Part shown: positions 16,705 through 26,110 of the stretch, in pieces
Numbering within the stretch: position 1 is the first letter of the stretch
Layout: the number at the start of each line of letters is the position of its first letter
Assembly (NCBI GenBank): GCA_021604005.1
Contig: BQIV01000012.1
Coordinates: forward strand, 1-64,000
Reading direction: 5' to 3'
Origin: Nitrospirales bacterium
GTDB taxonomy: Bacteria; Nitrospirota; Nitrospiria; Nitrospirales; UBA8639
DNA: 64,000 nt
Translations under genes and position numbers: made by a program
The notes under the pieces: generated by a model
What the model saw: only the letters and a program-made list of their open reading frames with translations
The model's database searches: none
What the model was told of the DNA's origin: nothing

Positions 16705-17583
16705 CTACAGTCTGAATTTTCTGCGAGCTGCCATGGTCGTATCGGTGTTTGCCCCAAACATGATCAGCCAAACGTCCTGGGGGAATGTGTACTGTTCCCC
16801 ATTGTTGAATGTGTTCAGAAACTCGGTAAGGGCCGTATGCGCTTGTAGGTTGGCGTATGCGTTAGTGTCAAAGACGCATTGGTTGATGTAATTGTCCAAC
16901 ACGTGCGGTTCTGAGCATGAGATGATGTGCGGGAAATGCAGTTTCTTGACTCCATAGGCAATATGGAGGGCATCGAAGGTTTTGGTCATGTCCTCTGCGG
17001 TGATGTAGGGTAGGCGGGTATCTGGGTACCATGCCTGGTTATACAGATTATAAAGGCGATGATAGAACGCATCGGATGCGGCCAAATAGATGAGGGCGAG
17101 ACCGTTGCGTGGGTTGAGAAGTGCCTGTAATTGGTTTGTGATGGTTTTTAATGCATCGTGCTCAATACAGTATAACGACTGCAGGCACCAAATAATCTGA
17201 TAGCCCTCCGATGGGCAGCATGACCGTTCCAGGGATTCAAGCGTGGACTGTAACGCCGTACGTGGCGTGAATGGAGCGGTCAGCGTTTTTTGTAATTCAT
17301 CCAGACTATGCTGTGACGGATCAAGGTAATCATACTGCACATGAATATTCTGTGAAAGGTGTGGGCAGAGCATTGTTGGAAATTTACCCGTTCCACATCC
17401 GACATCAAGGAGCGTGATGGGCCGGTCGAAGGATGAAAAGAGTGTGTCAAAATCGAATGCCCGTATCAGTTCGGTGTAATCGCGTTCCGCGACTCGAAAC
17501 CACAAGTCTTTTTCGAGCATTCCCTGTTGGTAGTAGCGGGTAGACAGTACATGATTGAGATTGACGGTCTTCAGGTCAGACAT
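16705..17583 (-). CDS. Class I SAM-dependent methyltransferase
   Basis: The 292-residue protein has a Rossmann-type methyltransferase core. Motif I is ITLLDVGCGTGKFPTML (near 56-72). An acidic residue ends the next strand (YDYLDPSQ), and motif IV-like IIWCLQSLYCIEH is near 130. The C-terminal third is unassigned. Its start overlaps the end of pdxB by 8 nt, so the two are co-transcribed. The substrate is unknown. The layout, with a small N-terminal cap and an open C-terminal region, resembles small-molecule methyltransferases more than RNA enzymes. Confidence 0.8.
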   Translation of the reverse strand: MSDLKTVNLNHVLSTRYYQQGMLEKDLWFRVAERDYTELIRAFDFDTLFSSFDRPITLLDVGCGTGKFPTMLCPHLSQNIHVQYDYLDPSQHSLDELQKTLTAPFTPRTALQSTLESLERSCCPSEGYQIIWCLQSLYCIEHDALKTITNQLQALLNPRNGLALIYLAASDAFYHRLYNLYNQAWYPDTRLPYITAEDMTKTFDALHIAYGVKKLHFPHIISCSEPHVLDNYINQCVFDTNAYANLQAHTALTEFLNTFNNGEQYTFPQDVWLIMFGANTDTTMAARRKFRL

Positions 17584-18730
17584 GTGGAAAGCCTAATGCG
17601 GTGAGTTGTCTCCTGAGTGTTGCCGCCGCCGTGGGAGCCTTGACAATAGTTCGGTGGAATTCTCGTCTGATGGGATAGTGTTTTCTCAGTCCGTCAAAGA
17701 GTGTCGCTCTCTTTTCTGGTGGTTCATCCAGCAGGGCTTTCAATCGTGCGTGATCGGCTAGGAGATCATAGAGCTTCGTCGTGATAGCTCGCAGGTCCTC
17801 TTCCTCGGAGTGGTTGCTGGGAGTGACTGTTATTGAAGGGATACTGGGTGATGGAAGAGAATCGGATGGTTCCCATTGTGGAGCTACGCCAATATGTTGG
17901 CATAGCGCAGTATAGATCATATAGGTCCCCATGGCCTTGCCATCGAGTGAATGTCCGGCGATATGGGGAGTGCCGATTGTGACGGCATTGACGAGTTCCC
18001 AATGAATATGCGGTTCATGTTCCCATACGTCGATGACAGTTGGCCCGATGCGATTCTGTGTGATGGCGTCTAATAAGGCCTGTGTGTCAACCACTTCTCC
18101 ACGTGAAGCGTTGATGAAGATCGTCGATGGGTGTACACAGGCCAGCGTATCGCTATTTATTAAGTGGTGAGTCGGAAACGGTCCGTTTTGCGTGAACGGC
18201 ACGTGAAGCGTGACGATGTCGCATGAGAGCGTTTCGTCAAGAGAGTGATGATCGATATCCCCGGTTTCAGCTAGGAAAGGATCGTTGAGTATTGGCTTCA
18301 TGCCTAACGCCTCGGCTTTGTGTTGTACGAGTTTCCCAATGTGTCCTACTCCCACAATTCCGATAGTTTTGCCGGAGAGCGTCATGTGTGTCCGACCGGC
18401 GATGGTGAGTAATGCGGTGATGACATATTCGGCGACCGAATTGGCATTAGAGCCTGGAGATGAGGCAAAGCCAATATGCCGCGATTGCAGGTACCCGGTG
18501 TCGATATGATCCACTCCGGCAGAAGCCGATCCGACAAACTCAACAGGGGTATCGTGCAATAATGTTTCATTAATTTTGGTGATGGAGCGAATCAGAAGAA
18601 CATTGGTGGCTTGCAGACTGGCCGAGGTAATGGATCGACCCGGAAGCATCGTGATGGTTCCTAATGTGGAAAAGGCTTCCTCGACATAGGGTATGCTTTC
18701 TCCGGCGACGATGGAAATGGGTCGTGTCAT
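17576..18730 (-). CDS. pdxB: Erythronate-4-phosphate dehydrogenase
   Basis: This 384-residue D-2-hydroxyacid dehydrogenase shows the PdxB pattern. The N-terminal catalytic half has VEFVGSASAGVDHID and SPGSNANSVAEYV. The NAD-binding domain has GIVGVGHIGKLV, with catalytic Arg in NASRGEVVD, Glu in DVWEHEP and His in GTPHIAGHSLDGK. The motif H-I-A-G-H-S-x-x-G-K and the extended C-terminal dimerisation domain separate PdxB from phosphoglycerate dehydrogenases. It oxidises 4-phosphoerythronate in the DXP-dependent vitamin B6 pathway. The methyltransferase gene follows with an 8-nt overlap. Confidence 0.92.
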   Translation of the reverse strand: MTRPISIVAGESIPYVEEAFSTLGTITMLPGRSITSASLQATNVLLIRSITKINETLLHDTPVEFVGSASAGVDHIDTGYLQSRHIGFASSPGSNANSVAEYVITALLTIAGRTHMTLSGKTIGIVGVGHIGKLVQHKAEALGMKPILNDPFLAETGDIDHHSLDETLSCDIVTLHVPFTQNGPFPTHHLINSDTLACVHPSTIFINASRGEVVDTQALLDAITQNRIGPTVIDVWEHEPHIHWELVNAVTIGTPHIAGHSLDGKAMGTYMIYTALCQHIGVAPQWEPSDSLPSPSIPSITVTPSNHSEEEDLRAITTKLYDLLADHARLKALLDEPPEKRATLFDGLRKHYPIRREFHRTIVKAPTAAATLRRQLTALGFPHV

Positions 18731-18875
18731 AGGTGTGGTTCCATGTAAGCAATACTGTGCACTTCGATGGTGACAGACTATATAATAGGTTTCATGTCAT
18801 GTTGGCAATGAAGATGGGAAGTTCTGAAGCATTGCAATAACTATTATTCATGAATCTTGACAAAGGGAGTGATGA

Positions 18876-19490
18876 ATGAACAAGGCGAAGCCAGCATCTG
18901 CTAGCAAGACTGCAAAGCGTGTGACGACGACAAAGAATCAAGCTTCAACACAGGGAAAAAAGTCCGCCGAGGCGACCAAAGCTACTAGTCCCAAAGCAGA
19001 AACCTCCTCCGCGGCTACGTTGACAGTCGGGCAGAAGGCGCCGACGTTTACGTTGCTAGACGATGCAGGCAAGACCGTGAAATTGTCTGATCTCAAGGGG
19101 AAAACGGTTGTGTTGTTTTTTTACCCCAAAGACGATACGCCCGGTTGTACAAAAGAAGCCTGTTCGTTCCGTGACGGGTTACGCGACATTCGAAAGCGCG
19201 GAGCCATCGTGATAGGGGTGAGCCCAGATTCCGTAGAATCACATCAGAAATTCTCAAAAAAGTTTGAATTGAATTTCCCGCTCTTGAGCGACGTCGAAAA
19301 AACCATGCTCCAGGCCTATGGCGTGTGGAAAGAGAAGTCTATGTACGGGCGTACGTATATGGGCGTTGAACGGACAACATTCATTATTGATGAAAAGGGA
19401 AAAATTGCCGCCGTGTTCCCAAAGGTAAAGGTGGAGAAGCACTTTGATCAAGTGCTTGATGCGTTGCACGAGATGTCCGCAACCTCATAG
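18876..19490 (+). CDS. bcp: Bcp/PrxQ-type peroxiredoxin with a basic N-terminal extension
   Basis: The 204-residue protein has a typical Bcp thioredoxin fold from about residue 49 (LTVGQKAPTFTLLDDAGK). The peroxidatic Cys is in PKDDTPGCTKEACSFRDG, with a second Cys five residues on, as in atypical 2-Cys PrxQ enzymes. It reduces hydrogen and organic peroxides with thioredoxin. The first 48 residues are an unusual Lys/Ala/Thr/Ser-rich tail without a signal sequence, reminiscent of histone-like tails, so association with nucleic acid is possible but unproven. AGGGAG is placed 6 nt before the ATG. Family members are normally near 155 residues, so the extension is extra. Confidence 0.88.
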   Translation: MNKAKPASASKTAKRVTTTKNQASTQGKKSAEATKATSPKAETSSAATLTVGQKAPTFTLLDDAGKTVKLSDLKGKTVVLFFYPKDDTPGCTKEACSFRDGLRDIRKRGAIVIGVSPDSVESHQKFSKKFELNFPLLSDVEKTMLQAYGVWKEKSMYGRTYMGVERTTFIIDEKGKIAAVFPKVKVEKHFDQVLDALHEMSATS

Positions 19491-19587
19491 ACAATGGCAT
19501 GATGATGGGTGAGATGTGAAAAGCCTACATGACTGCTTGAGTGGTATCATGCCGTGAATGGATTGTGAATCCCCATGTCGCAGCTGA

Positions 19588-21126
19588 TTATGGTATGGAG
19601 TGACTATGACGTTGAGATGAGGTGGGTAGGGTTTTATAGGCAGTCCAGCGGTCGCGCCCTTGAGACTTTGACGCATACAGTGCTTGATCGGCGGCTCCAA
19701 TCATTTCATGGGCTGAGTCAAATAGCTGTCCATCTTCAAGCGTCGCAATCCCGAGCGATACGGTAACGGTGAGGGATTGATGAGGTCCAACATTATGAGT
19801 GTGGAGACGAAACGCGGCATTCACTCGATTGCAAACCATTTCGGCCATCGCACCGTTGACGCCTGGCATCACAATAAAGAATTCTTCGCCTCCATATCGT
19901 CCGACAATGTCGGTATTTCGTGTTTGCGCTTTGAGAATTTTGGCGACCGCCTTGAGGATATTATCCCCGTGCTGATGTCCATACGTATCGTTGACTTTTT
20001 TGAAGTGGTCCAGGTCGACAAATAAAAAACTCAACGGGGTGGCATTCACGGAGGCCGACTCAAATGCGGTCTCAATCACATCGTCGAGATATGAACGATT
20101 GTAGGCACCCGTCAGCGAGTCCAGTCGACTGGATTCTTCCAAGTTGTGATAGCGAGATTCCAGAATGACGGTATTGTGTTTCAGTGTTTCCACTTGTTTG
20201 AAGGCTTGCATGTTCCGAATTAAGAGTGCCTCTTTCGCAGTTTCTAAGAGTGATTCCGCCGAAAGATTGTCTTGTATTTTGCAATCAAACACCTCTTCAG
20301 ATTGAGAGACTAGCCCTTTCAGTTTCGTAAGAATTTCCGTGAACGTTTCTGGTGTCAAGCCCAGCCAGTCTTTTCCTTTTTCCGAAACGTCAACAACTTG
20401 TTGTTCTTTGGCATGTGTCAGATATAACTCGGCAATCATGCCGGAGAGTGCGACACAACGGATAAATTGTGAACGATCATCGCTACAGGGCACACGTTCA
20501 GGGTCATCGCTGGCACTGACCGCCAACTGTAGTCGTTCTGGTAGTTTCCAATTAGCGAGGAGCCATCCTCCGATTGCCGCATGGGTTGTTCCAAGATGTT
20601 CTTGTTCATAGGCGATGACGTGGTGGTGATATGTCTGGTCGAACTTGGGATTTTTATAGAATTTGGGAAGAACTCGATCCAATGCTAACATACCGATGTC
20701 TTGCATGAGGGCGGCAGTAAAGAGCTCCTCGAGCGATGCCAATGAACTTGCCTGGCCAATGGCTCGAGAAATCGAGGCTCCGATTAATGCGCGTTGCCAG
20801 TACCGTGGATAGTTCAAGCCGTTCATCTTTTCTCCACGAAACGACTTCACTAACGAAAAAGAGAGGGCTAAGGCAAGGATGCCATTGAGCCCGATAATGA
20901 GCGTGGCTTGCGCTAAGGTTTCGACATTTCGTCGATTGGCGTAGAGCGGGGAATTCGCGACGCGCAATATTTTGATGGATAATGCCGGGTCCATTTGTAA
21001 GATCTCAGCGACGTCTTGAATGGCCGCTTCAGGGTCATGGGCGAGCTGAATCAGTGCCGATGCGACTTTGGGGGGACTGGGTAACGTTGAACAGGCTTTT
21101 AGTTTAGCTTCTAGGTCTTGATTCAT
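19588..21126 (-). CDS. HDOD domain-diguanylate cyclase
   Basis: The 512-residue soluble protein has an N-terminal HDOD domain (about 10-215; LPSPPKVASALIQLAHD, SIKILRVANSPLY). A coiled linker and a GGDEF domain follow from about residue 335 (LDSLTGAYNRSYLDDVI). The active-site loop is intact as GRYGGEEF, and an RNTD I-site lies just upstream, so it should make cyclic di-GMP with product inhibition. HDOD domains relay signals through partners. No receiver or membrane sensor is present. The gene stands alone, with about 290 nt before its upstream same-strand neighbour. Confidence 0.9.
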   Translation of the reverse strand: MNQDLEAKLKACSTLPSPPKVASALIQLAHDPEAAIQDVAEILQMDPALSIKILRVANSPLYANRRNVETLAQATLIIGLNGILALALSFSLVKSFRGEKMNGLNYPRYWQRALIGASISRAIGQASSLASLEELFTAALMQDIGMLALDRVLPKFYKNPKFDQTYHHHVIAYEQEHLGTTHAAIGGWLLANWKLPERLQLAVSASDDPERVPCSDDRSQFIRCVALSGMIAELYLTHAKEQQVVDVSEKGKDWLGLTPETFTEILTKLKGLVSQSEEVFDCKIQDNLSAESLLETAKEALLIRNMQAFKQVETLKHNTVILESRYHNLEESSRLDSLTGAYNRSYLDDVIETAFESASVNATPLSFLFVDLDHFKKVNDTYGHQHGDNILKAVAKILKAQTRNTDIVGRYGGEEFFIVMPGVNGAMAEMVCNRVNAAFRLHTHNVGPHQSLTVTVSLGIATLEDGQLFDSAHEMIGAADQALYASKSQGRDRWTAYKTLPTSSQRHSHSIP

Positions 21127-21335
21127 TGTGTTCAGAGTTCCGACGTTTCCTTCATAGTATTGAGACGTCTACAGGGGCGGCATATGCAAATGGCGCAGCC
21201 GTCGATTTTATCGGGTTATATGCTCCTCCTTCTCTGAGGCCGATGGATCTCCGATACAGGAGGCTTACCCTGCCGTCTTCCTCTTTTTCGGCCAATTTTA
21301 CGGAAAAGTTTACACATTCAATGTGTACAATGAGT

Positions 21336-21373
21336 CATCGATGAAGCTCAAGGTATCTTGAGCCTCATCGATG
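21336..21373. repeat. Hairpin between minus-strand genes
   Basis: CATCGATGAAGCTCAA (21336-21351) pairs with TTGAGCCTCATCGATG (21358-21373) with a 6-nt loop and one mismatch. It lies in the promoter region of the HDOD-GGDEF gene, downstream of the gene ending at 21412. No U-run follows on either strand, so it may be a processing or regulatory stem rather than an intrinsic terminator. Confidence 0.45.
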
Positions 21374-21411
21374 TTACTGTTACAGGCTTGGGAGCGGAGA
21401 GATGCCCTTGA

Positions 21412-21978
21412 TTAATTCAGCAAGATATCTTTGGCATGCGTATAGGATGGACTTTGCATGCGGTCAAGATCCAGCCGGACAAACCCCAGTCCGGCAACGC
21501 ACAACTCAAAATTCGTTGACAGGGCTTGAAAGAGGGCTGGCGGTTCTTTGTCTTCAGAGCGTTGGCAGGTCGCAACGATTCCGTAGGAGCGTTTTCCGGC
21601 TTTGACGTAATCGACAAGAAAGTCTTTATGATGAATGAGGCCGGAGCATTTCATGCGACTCAGATATTCTGGGAATAATCCTGCCATAAAGAGCGTTAAA
21701 TCTCCAATGTGGCGATGGACGTCTCGCTCTTTGTCCGCATCGGCATCTTGGTTCAGGACTTCTGCTTCGTAGAGTAATTCAACCACGGTTTCTATGGTTT
21801 GCCCTTCCTGGTTTTTGATTTGGGAGAGTTGATCGACATGGGCAAATTCGACAAGCAGGTTTGACACGTATCCGGTGACTTGAAAGTCTGGCCACCCTAA
21901 AGCTTCGGCAAAGGTCCGTTCTGTTAGGGCTACAAAGAGTTGTCGAAGAGGGTGGTGTTCTGAGACAGTGGTTTCCAT
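21412..21978 (-). CDS. Hypothetical protein of about 188 residues
   Basis: The product starts METTVSEHHPLRQLFVALTE and appears mostly helical (FAEALGWPDFQVTGYVSNLL, HIGDLTLFMAGLFPEYL, LFQALSTNFELCVAGLGFV). It has no signal peptide or metal motif. The ATG at 21978 is supported by GGGAGG about 9 nt before it; the frame extends farther upstream without such a site. I do not recognise a named family. Its neighbours (HDOD-GGDEF and dtd) do not suggest a function. Confidence 0.6.
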   Translation of the reverse strand: METTVSEHHPLRQLFVALTERTFAEALGWPDFQVTGYVSNLLVEFAHVDQLSQIKNQEGQTIETVVELLYEAEVLNQDADADKERDVHRHIGDLTLFMAGLFPEYLSRMKCSGLIHHKDFLVDYVKAGKRSYGIVATCQRSEDKEPPALFQALSTNFELCVAGLGFVRLDLDRMQSPSYTHAKDILLN

Positions 21979-22072
21979 GAATGAACCTCCCTGGCACAGG
22001 TAGCATGACAATGCGTACATTGCCATAATCGATTCCTTCTGTACAAATCTATCGGTCTCGTCTTTAGCACTC

Positions 22073-22537
22073 TTAATATCTATTTACTCTTTCATTCTTC
22101 TGAGTATCAAGTATGAGTGTGACAGGTCCTTCATTTTCAAGCGAGACAATCATGTGCGATCCAAAGCTCCCGGACTCAACATGAATGCCTCGAGCACGAA
22201 GGCGTTCAATGAACACTGCATACAATGTTTGCGCATCATCGGGAGGCGCGGCTTCTTCAAAACTTGGACGCCGCCCTCGTGTGGTATTCGCCAGGAGTGT
22301 AAATTGAGAGATGACTAAGGCTGAGCCGTTAATGTCCAGGATGGACTGCTTCATCTTTCCGGCCTCATCGGAGAAGACTCGCATGTCGGCGATTTTTCCT
22401 GAAAGCGAATTGGCGTGATGAGGCGTATCACCTCGTGCGACTCCCAGTAGCACGACCAGGCCTCGATCAATATGGCCAACAACTTGATTCTGTACTTCCA
22501 CGCTGGCTCGCTGGACTCGTTGGAGGATCGCTTTCAT
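22073..22537 (-). CDS. dtd: D-aminoacyl-tRNA deacylase
   Basis: This 154-residue protein matches DTD in length and motifs. It begins MKAILQRVQRASVEV, has the active-site segment ALVISQFTLLANT (S-Q-F-T), and ends with NEGPVTLILDT (G-P-V-T), the cross-subunit Gly-cisPro motif that excludes L-amino acids. It frees tRNAs mischarged with D-amino acids or glycine. It lies 24 nt downstream of murJ on the same strand, so co-transcription is likely. Confidence 0.95.
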   Translation of the reverse strand: MKAILQRVQRASVEVQNQVVGHIDRGLVVLLGVARGDTPHHANSLSGKIADMRVFSDEAGKMKQSILDINGSALVISQFTLLANTTRGRRPSFEEAAPPDDAQTLYAVFIERLRARGIHVESGSFGSHMIVSLENEGPVTLILDTQKNERVNRY

Positions 22538-22561
22538 GCTAGGTGTTCTCTCACATGTTCG

Positions 22562-24169
22562 CTATGATTCTATTCGAAGCTTTTTCTTCATGATTTGCCA
22601 AATGCCCGTGAGTTCTTCCGACTTCAGCAAGAAGTGCATGCCAAAGTACCCAACCATGCTGACTCCGATACCACCTGCGAGGATGCCGACTTTCATGATG
22701 AACATTCCTGTCTGGCCCCATACTGCTAATTGAGCCGTCCACAGGCAGACGAAGGCGAGAGGGATTAAGGCCAGTGTCGTTCGACTCACCGATTTCGCAA
22801 GGCGGATCCAGTGCAGCCCTCCCAGTCGACGGGTAAGAATGGTCAGGAGGATGCCCGCATTGAACATCGACGCGCAGGCTGTCGCGAATGCGAGACCGAC
22901 ATAGTCAAGTGATTGCATGAGGATAAGGGCAAGCGCAATATTGGCGCACATGCCCACGACCGCAGCGATAGCCGGGGTTGTGGTGTCCTGGAGCGCGTAA
23001 AAAGCTGTAGCCAGAATGCGATACCCGGCAAATGCCCAGAGGCCAAAAGAAAAGGCGAATAACGCCGCTGCGGTGCGCGTGGTATCTTCAGCCGTGAAGG
23101 CTCCATGTTCAAAAAAAATGTGGATTATCGGTTCCCCTAATAACATGAGTCCAAGCATAGCCGGCAATATGATGAAAAGAATCGACCGTAAGCCATAGTT
23201 GACGGTATCGCGAAGATCATCCAGGTTCCCCTTGGCAGCCTGTGTTGACAGAGTCGGGAGAATGGCTGTTGCCAATGCGACGCCGAAAATGCCAAGTGGG
23301 AATTGGATGAGGCGCATTCCATAAAACAGGTATGTGGGGCCGCCTTCAAAATAGGAAGCGAGAATCGTACTCACCGTTAAGTTGACTTGCGTCACAGAGA
23401 GGCCAAGTAAGGTTGGGAGAATGAGCCGTCCCATTTGTCTGACGCCTGGGTGCCCCGGTTGAAAATTCCAGGAAAAGAGGAAGCCACGTTTGTAAATGGC
23501 TGGCAATTGCATGACAAATTGTGCGAGGCCTCCAACCACGATGCCAATACCGACCCCGATAATTGGTTGTTCGAACAACGGCGTGATGCCCAAGGCAAAC
23601 GTAATCACCACAATATTAAAAAATACTGGAGCGAGAGCTGGCACCGCGAACGCACGGAGGGCGTTCAAAATCCCCATCGCGAGTGCGGCTAAACTGACAA
23701 ACAGGAGATAGGGGAACATGATCTGGGTGAGTAACGTCGTGGTGGCGAGTTGCGACGCTTCGCCATGAAATCCAGGGGCCAGGAACCACACAATACCGGG
23801 TGCAGCGAATATGCCGACGACCGTGACGAATGTGACAAGTGTCAGGAGCGTGGTAAATGCCGCACTCGCCAATTCCCAGGCCTCGTCTTTTGATCGCAGC
23901 GTATGGTATTCGGTAAAAACTGGTATGAAGGCAGAAGACATTGAACCTTCAGCAAAGAGTTCTCTGAGCAAGTTGGGGATTCGATACGCTACATAGAAGG
24001 CGTCGGCTGCTGCGCTGGCTCCGAACAACTGTGCAATGACCACATCACGTATGAAGCCAAGAATGCGACTGCTCAAGGTTGCAGCGCCAATGACTCCGGC
24101 TGCACTTGTGACAGAATGGGTCTCTACCTGATGGGTAGGCGTGGAAGGTGTTGTCTGGGGATCAGACAT
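22562..24169 (-). CDS. murJ: Lipid II flippase MurJ
   Basis: This 535-residue polytopic protein has about 14 membrane helices. The N-terminus has the MurJ/MviN signature AATLSSRILGFIRDVVIAQLFG, then AADAFYVAYRIPNLLRELFAEGSMSSAF broken across helix 2. Conserved charged residues in these segments line the central cavity of the flippase. It moves lipid II to the periplasmic face for peptidoglycan synthesis. The first 20 residues form a Thr/Pro-rich cytoplasmic extension. dtd follows closely downstream. Confidence 0.95.
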   Translation of the reverse strand: MSDPQTTPSTPTHQVETHSVTSAAGVIGAATLSSRILGFIRDVVIAQLFGASAAADAFYVAYRIPNLLRELFAEGSMSSAFIPVFTEYHTLRSKDEAWELASAAFTTLLTLVTFVTVVGIFAAPGIVWFLAPGFHGEASQLATTTLLTQIMFPYLLFVSLAALAMGILNALRAFAVPALAPVFFNIVVITFALGITPLFEQPIIGVGIGIVVGGLAQFVMQLPAIYKRGFLFSWNFQPGHPGVRQMGRLILPTLLGLSVTQVNLTVSTILASYFEGGPTYLFYGMRLIQFPLGIFGVALATAILPTLSTQAAKGNLDDLRDTVNYGLRSILFIILPAMLGLMLLGEPIIHIFFEHGAFTAEDTTRTAAALFAFSFGLWAFAGYRILATAFYALQDTTTPAIAAVVGMCANIALALILMQSLDYVGLAFATACASMFNAGILLTILTRRLGGLHWIRLAKSVSRTTLALIPLAFVCLWTAQLAVWGQTGMFIMKVGILAGGIGVSMVGYFGMHFLLKSEELTGIWQIMKKKLRIES

Positions 24170-24438
24170 TCTAGGATACTAGCGGAACCTTTCGAAGGAA
24201 TCCATGGATGTGTTGATTGAAAAGGGAAGTCAATATGGTTGTATGTGGTGCTCCGTACACACGATGTTCTTGAACAACAGGACAGTGGTGTTTCTTGATA
24301 TAAAGACATTTCTTGAGTTTTGAGGCTGCTTGGAAGTCCTTGTGGCGGGTGCCGTGTATATATGCCGGGATCCGTTCAGTCTATGAATTGACACATTGGA
24401 ATGGTTGCTTTAGCATCCAGGCCTTTTGCCGAATAACT

Positions 24439-25980
24439 ATGTCTACGTTAACTGATCAGCGACGATTTCCTGCGCGCTCGTGGTATTTCGCCACGGCCTT
24501 TACGACTGGGGCAATTGTCATGGCCCTAGAGATTCTGGGAAGTCGACTCTTAGCGCCGGTGTTTGGCAGTTCTTTGTATGTCTGGGGAGCGCTTATCGGG
24601 GTTGTGCTGGCTGCTATGAGCAGTGGTTACGCCGCAGGGGGCTGGCTCGCCGATCGTCGGCCTCCCGTACTTGTCCTTGCATTGCTGCTTCTTGCTTCAG
24701 GTGTATGGACGCTCCTGCTCGCTTGGATTGGGCAGCCAGTCGTTTTTACAGTTTCACGCTGGCTTGCCGATCCCCGTTGGGGCCCGTGTCTTGCCTCGGG
24801 CGTGTTATTGGCGGTTCCGGCTTTTTGCTTGAGCGGTGTGCTTCCGGCTCTGCTACGTCTGGCCATTGCCGATATGGGGCATTTAGGGCGTCATACGGGC
24901 AGTATGATCGCTGTCTCTACTATTGGAAGTTTGGTCGGAACATGGGGAACGTCCTTTTATTTGTTAACTTGGCTCGGAAGTGTGACGCTTGTGGCGCTCT
25001 TAGGTGGTGTCCAAGTGCTGATAGGGTTTGTCTGGGGCTGGTGGGCGTGGGGGTTGCGATATACGCGGACAATTCCGGTTCTTGGGCTGGTTATGTTGTG
25101 TGGGTGGGGGAGTTTTCATCCGGTCGTTGTCTTACCTCCGGCGTTGTATCAAGAAGACAGTCCGTATCAGCAAGTGCGAGTGCGGGATAATGATTTATTT
25201 CGATTTCTTATTTTGAACAATACATTTCATGCGGTCATGTGGAAAGTGGCTCCAACGGCTCTTGCGCTGCCCTATAGCCAAGTGATGATGGGGCATCTTC
25301 CATTAGTTGAGAATCCGAAGCGAGGGCTAATCCTTGGGCATGGTGGCGGCTCTCTTGCCAAGTGGTTAGCCCAGGTGTGGCCGGAGTTGGAGCTGGATGT
25401 CGTTGAGATGGACCCCTCTGTGGTGCATGCGGCTGAGCAGTTCTTTGACTATGATCCGCCAGACAATCATCATGTATATGTCCAGGATGCTCGTACCTTC
25501 TTAAGTGGGGCTCCCGGGCAATACGACATAATTTGGGTCGATGTGTTTGCGCGACATCTCATTCCTTTTCATGTCACCACACAAGAATTTTTTGCCGAAC
25601 TTCGCGCACACCTGGCGGCCGATGGGGTGGTGGCTGTGAATCTCGCATCTTCGGATGCCACACCTGATGTTCGTCGTGCCGAGGCCGTGCTCACCACGAT
25701 GCGAACCGCGTTCCCCGACGTTGAAACCTACAGTGTGGCCGGACCGACATGGCTGTCGACAAGCTCCGGATCAGTGAATCTGATCTTTTTCGCCGGTTCG
25801 CCTGTCGTGTATATGAATGATGAATCGTTTGTGCAGACCCTGGCATCGTTTGTCGATCAGAATCGATTACCCCCTGAAACCTTGAGTTTCTTCCGGTCCG
25901 CTCCTTCGGTGGATTTGGAGCCGGGCATTACATTAACCGACGATTTTTCTCCCTTAGATGTCCTGCAAGGACAGGGCTAA
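24439..25980 (+). CDS. Membrane-anchored spermidine synthase-like protein
   Basis: The 513-residue protein has an N-terminal membrane half (about seven helices, residues 14-225; TTGAIVMALEILGSRLLAPV is the family's typical first helix). A spermidine-synthase-like Rossmann domain follows: LILGHGGGSLAKWL, LDVVEMDPSVVHAAEQFF, YVQDARTFL and DIIWVDVF. Motif I is G-H-G-G-G-S, and the acidic residue of the next strand is kept. Such fused proteins are common in bacteria, and their polyamine-synthase activity is rarely proven. The ATG at 24439 is chosen since membrane homology starts just after; the frame extends upstream to 24313 without support. Confidence 0.82.
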   Translation: MSTLTDQRRFPARSWYFATAFTTGAIVMALEILGSRLLAPVFGSSLYVWGALIGVVLAAMSSGYAAGGWLADRRPPVLVLALLLLASGVWTLLLAWIGQPVVFTVSRWLADPRWGPCLASGVLLAVPAFCLSGVLPALLRLAIADMGHLGRHTGSMIAVSTIGSLVGTWGTSFYLLTWLGSVTLVALLGGVQVLIGFVWGWWAWGLRYTRTIPVLGLVMLCGWGSFHPVVVLPPALYQEDSPYQQVRVRDNDLFRFLILNNTFHAVMWKVAPTALALPYSQVMMGHLPLVENPKRGLILGHGGGSLAKWLAQVWPELELDVVEMDPSVVHAAEQFFDYDPPDNHHVYVQDARTFLSGAPGQYDIIWVDVFARHLIPFHVTTQEFFAELRAHLAADGVVAVNLASSDATPDVRRAEAVLTTMRTAFPDVETYSVAGPTWLSTSSGSVNLIFFAGSPVVYMNDESFVQTLASFVDQNRLPPETLSFFRSAPSVDLEPGITLTDDFSPLDVLQGQG

Positions 25981-26110
25981 TCACGCGATGTCTCTGGAGT
26001 TTCGTGTGGGTTAAGTCCACTCCTATCCCAACCGAGGGAAGTGTGTGATGGAAATTCAGTGCGTCCACTCTACGTATGTGTATTCATGGTGAGTAACGGA
26101 GTACCCAAAC

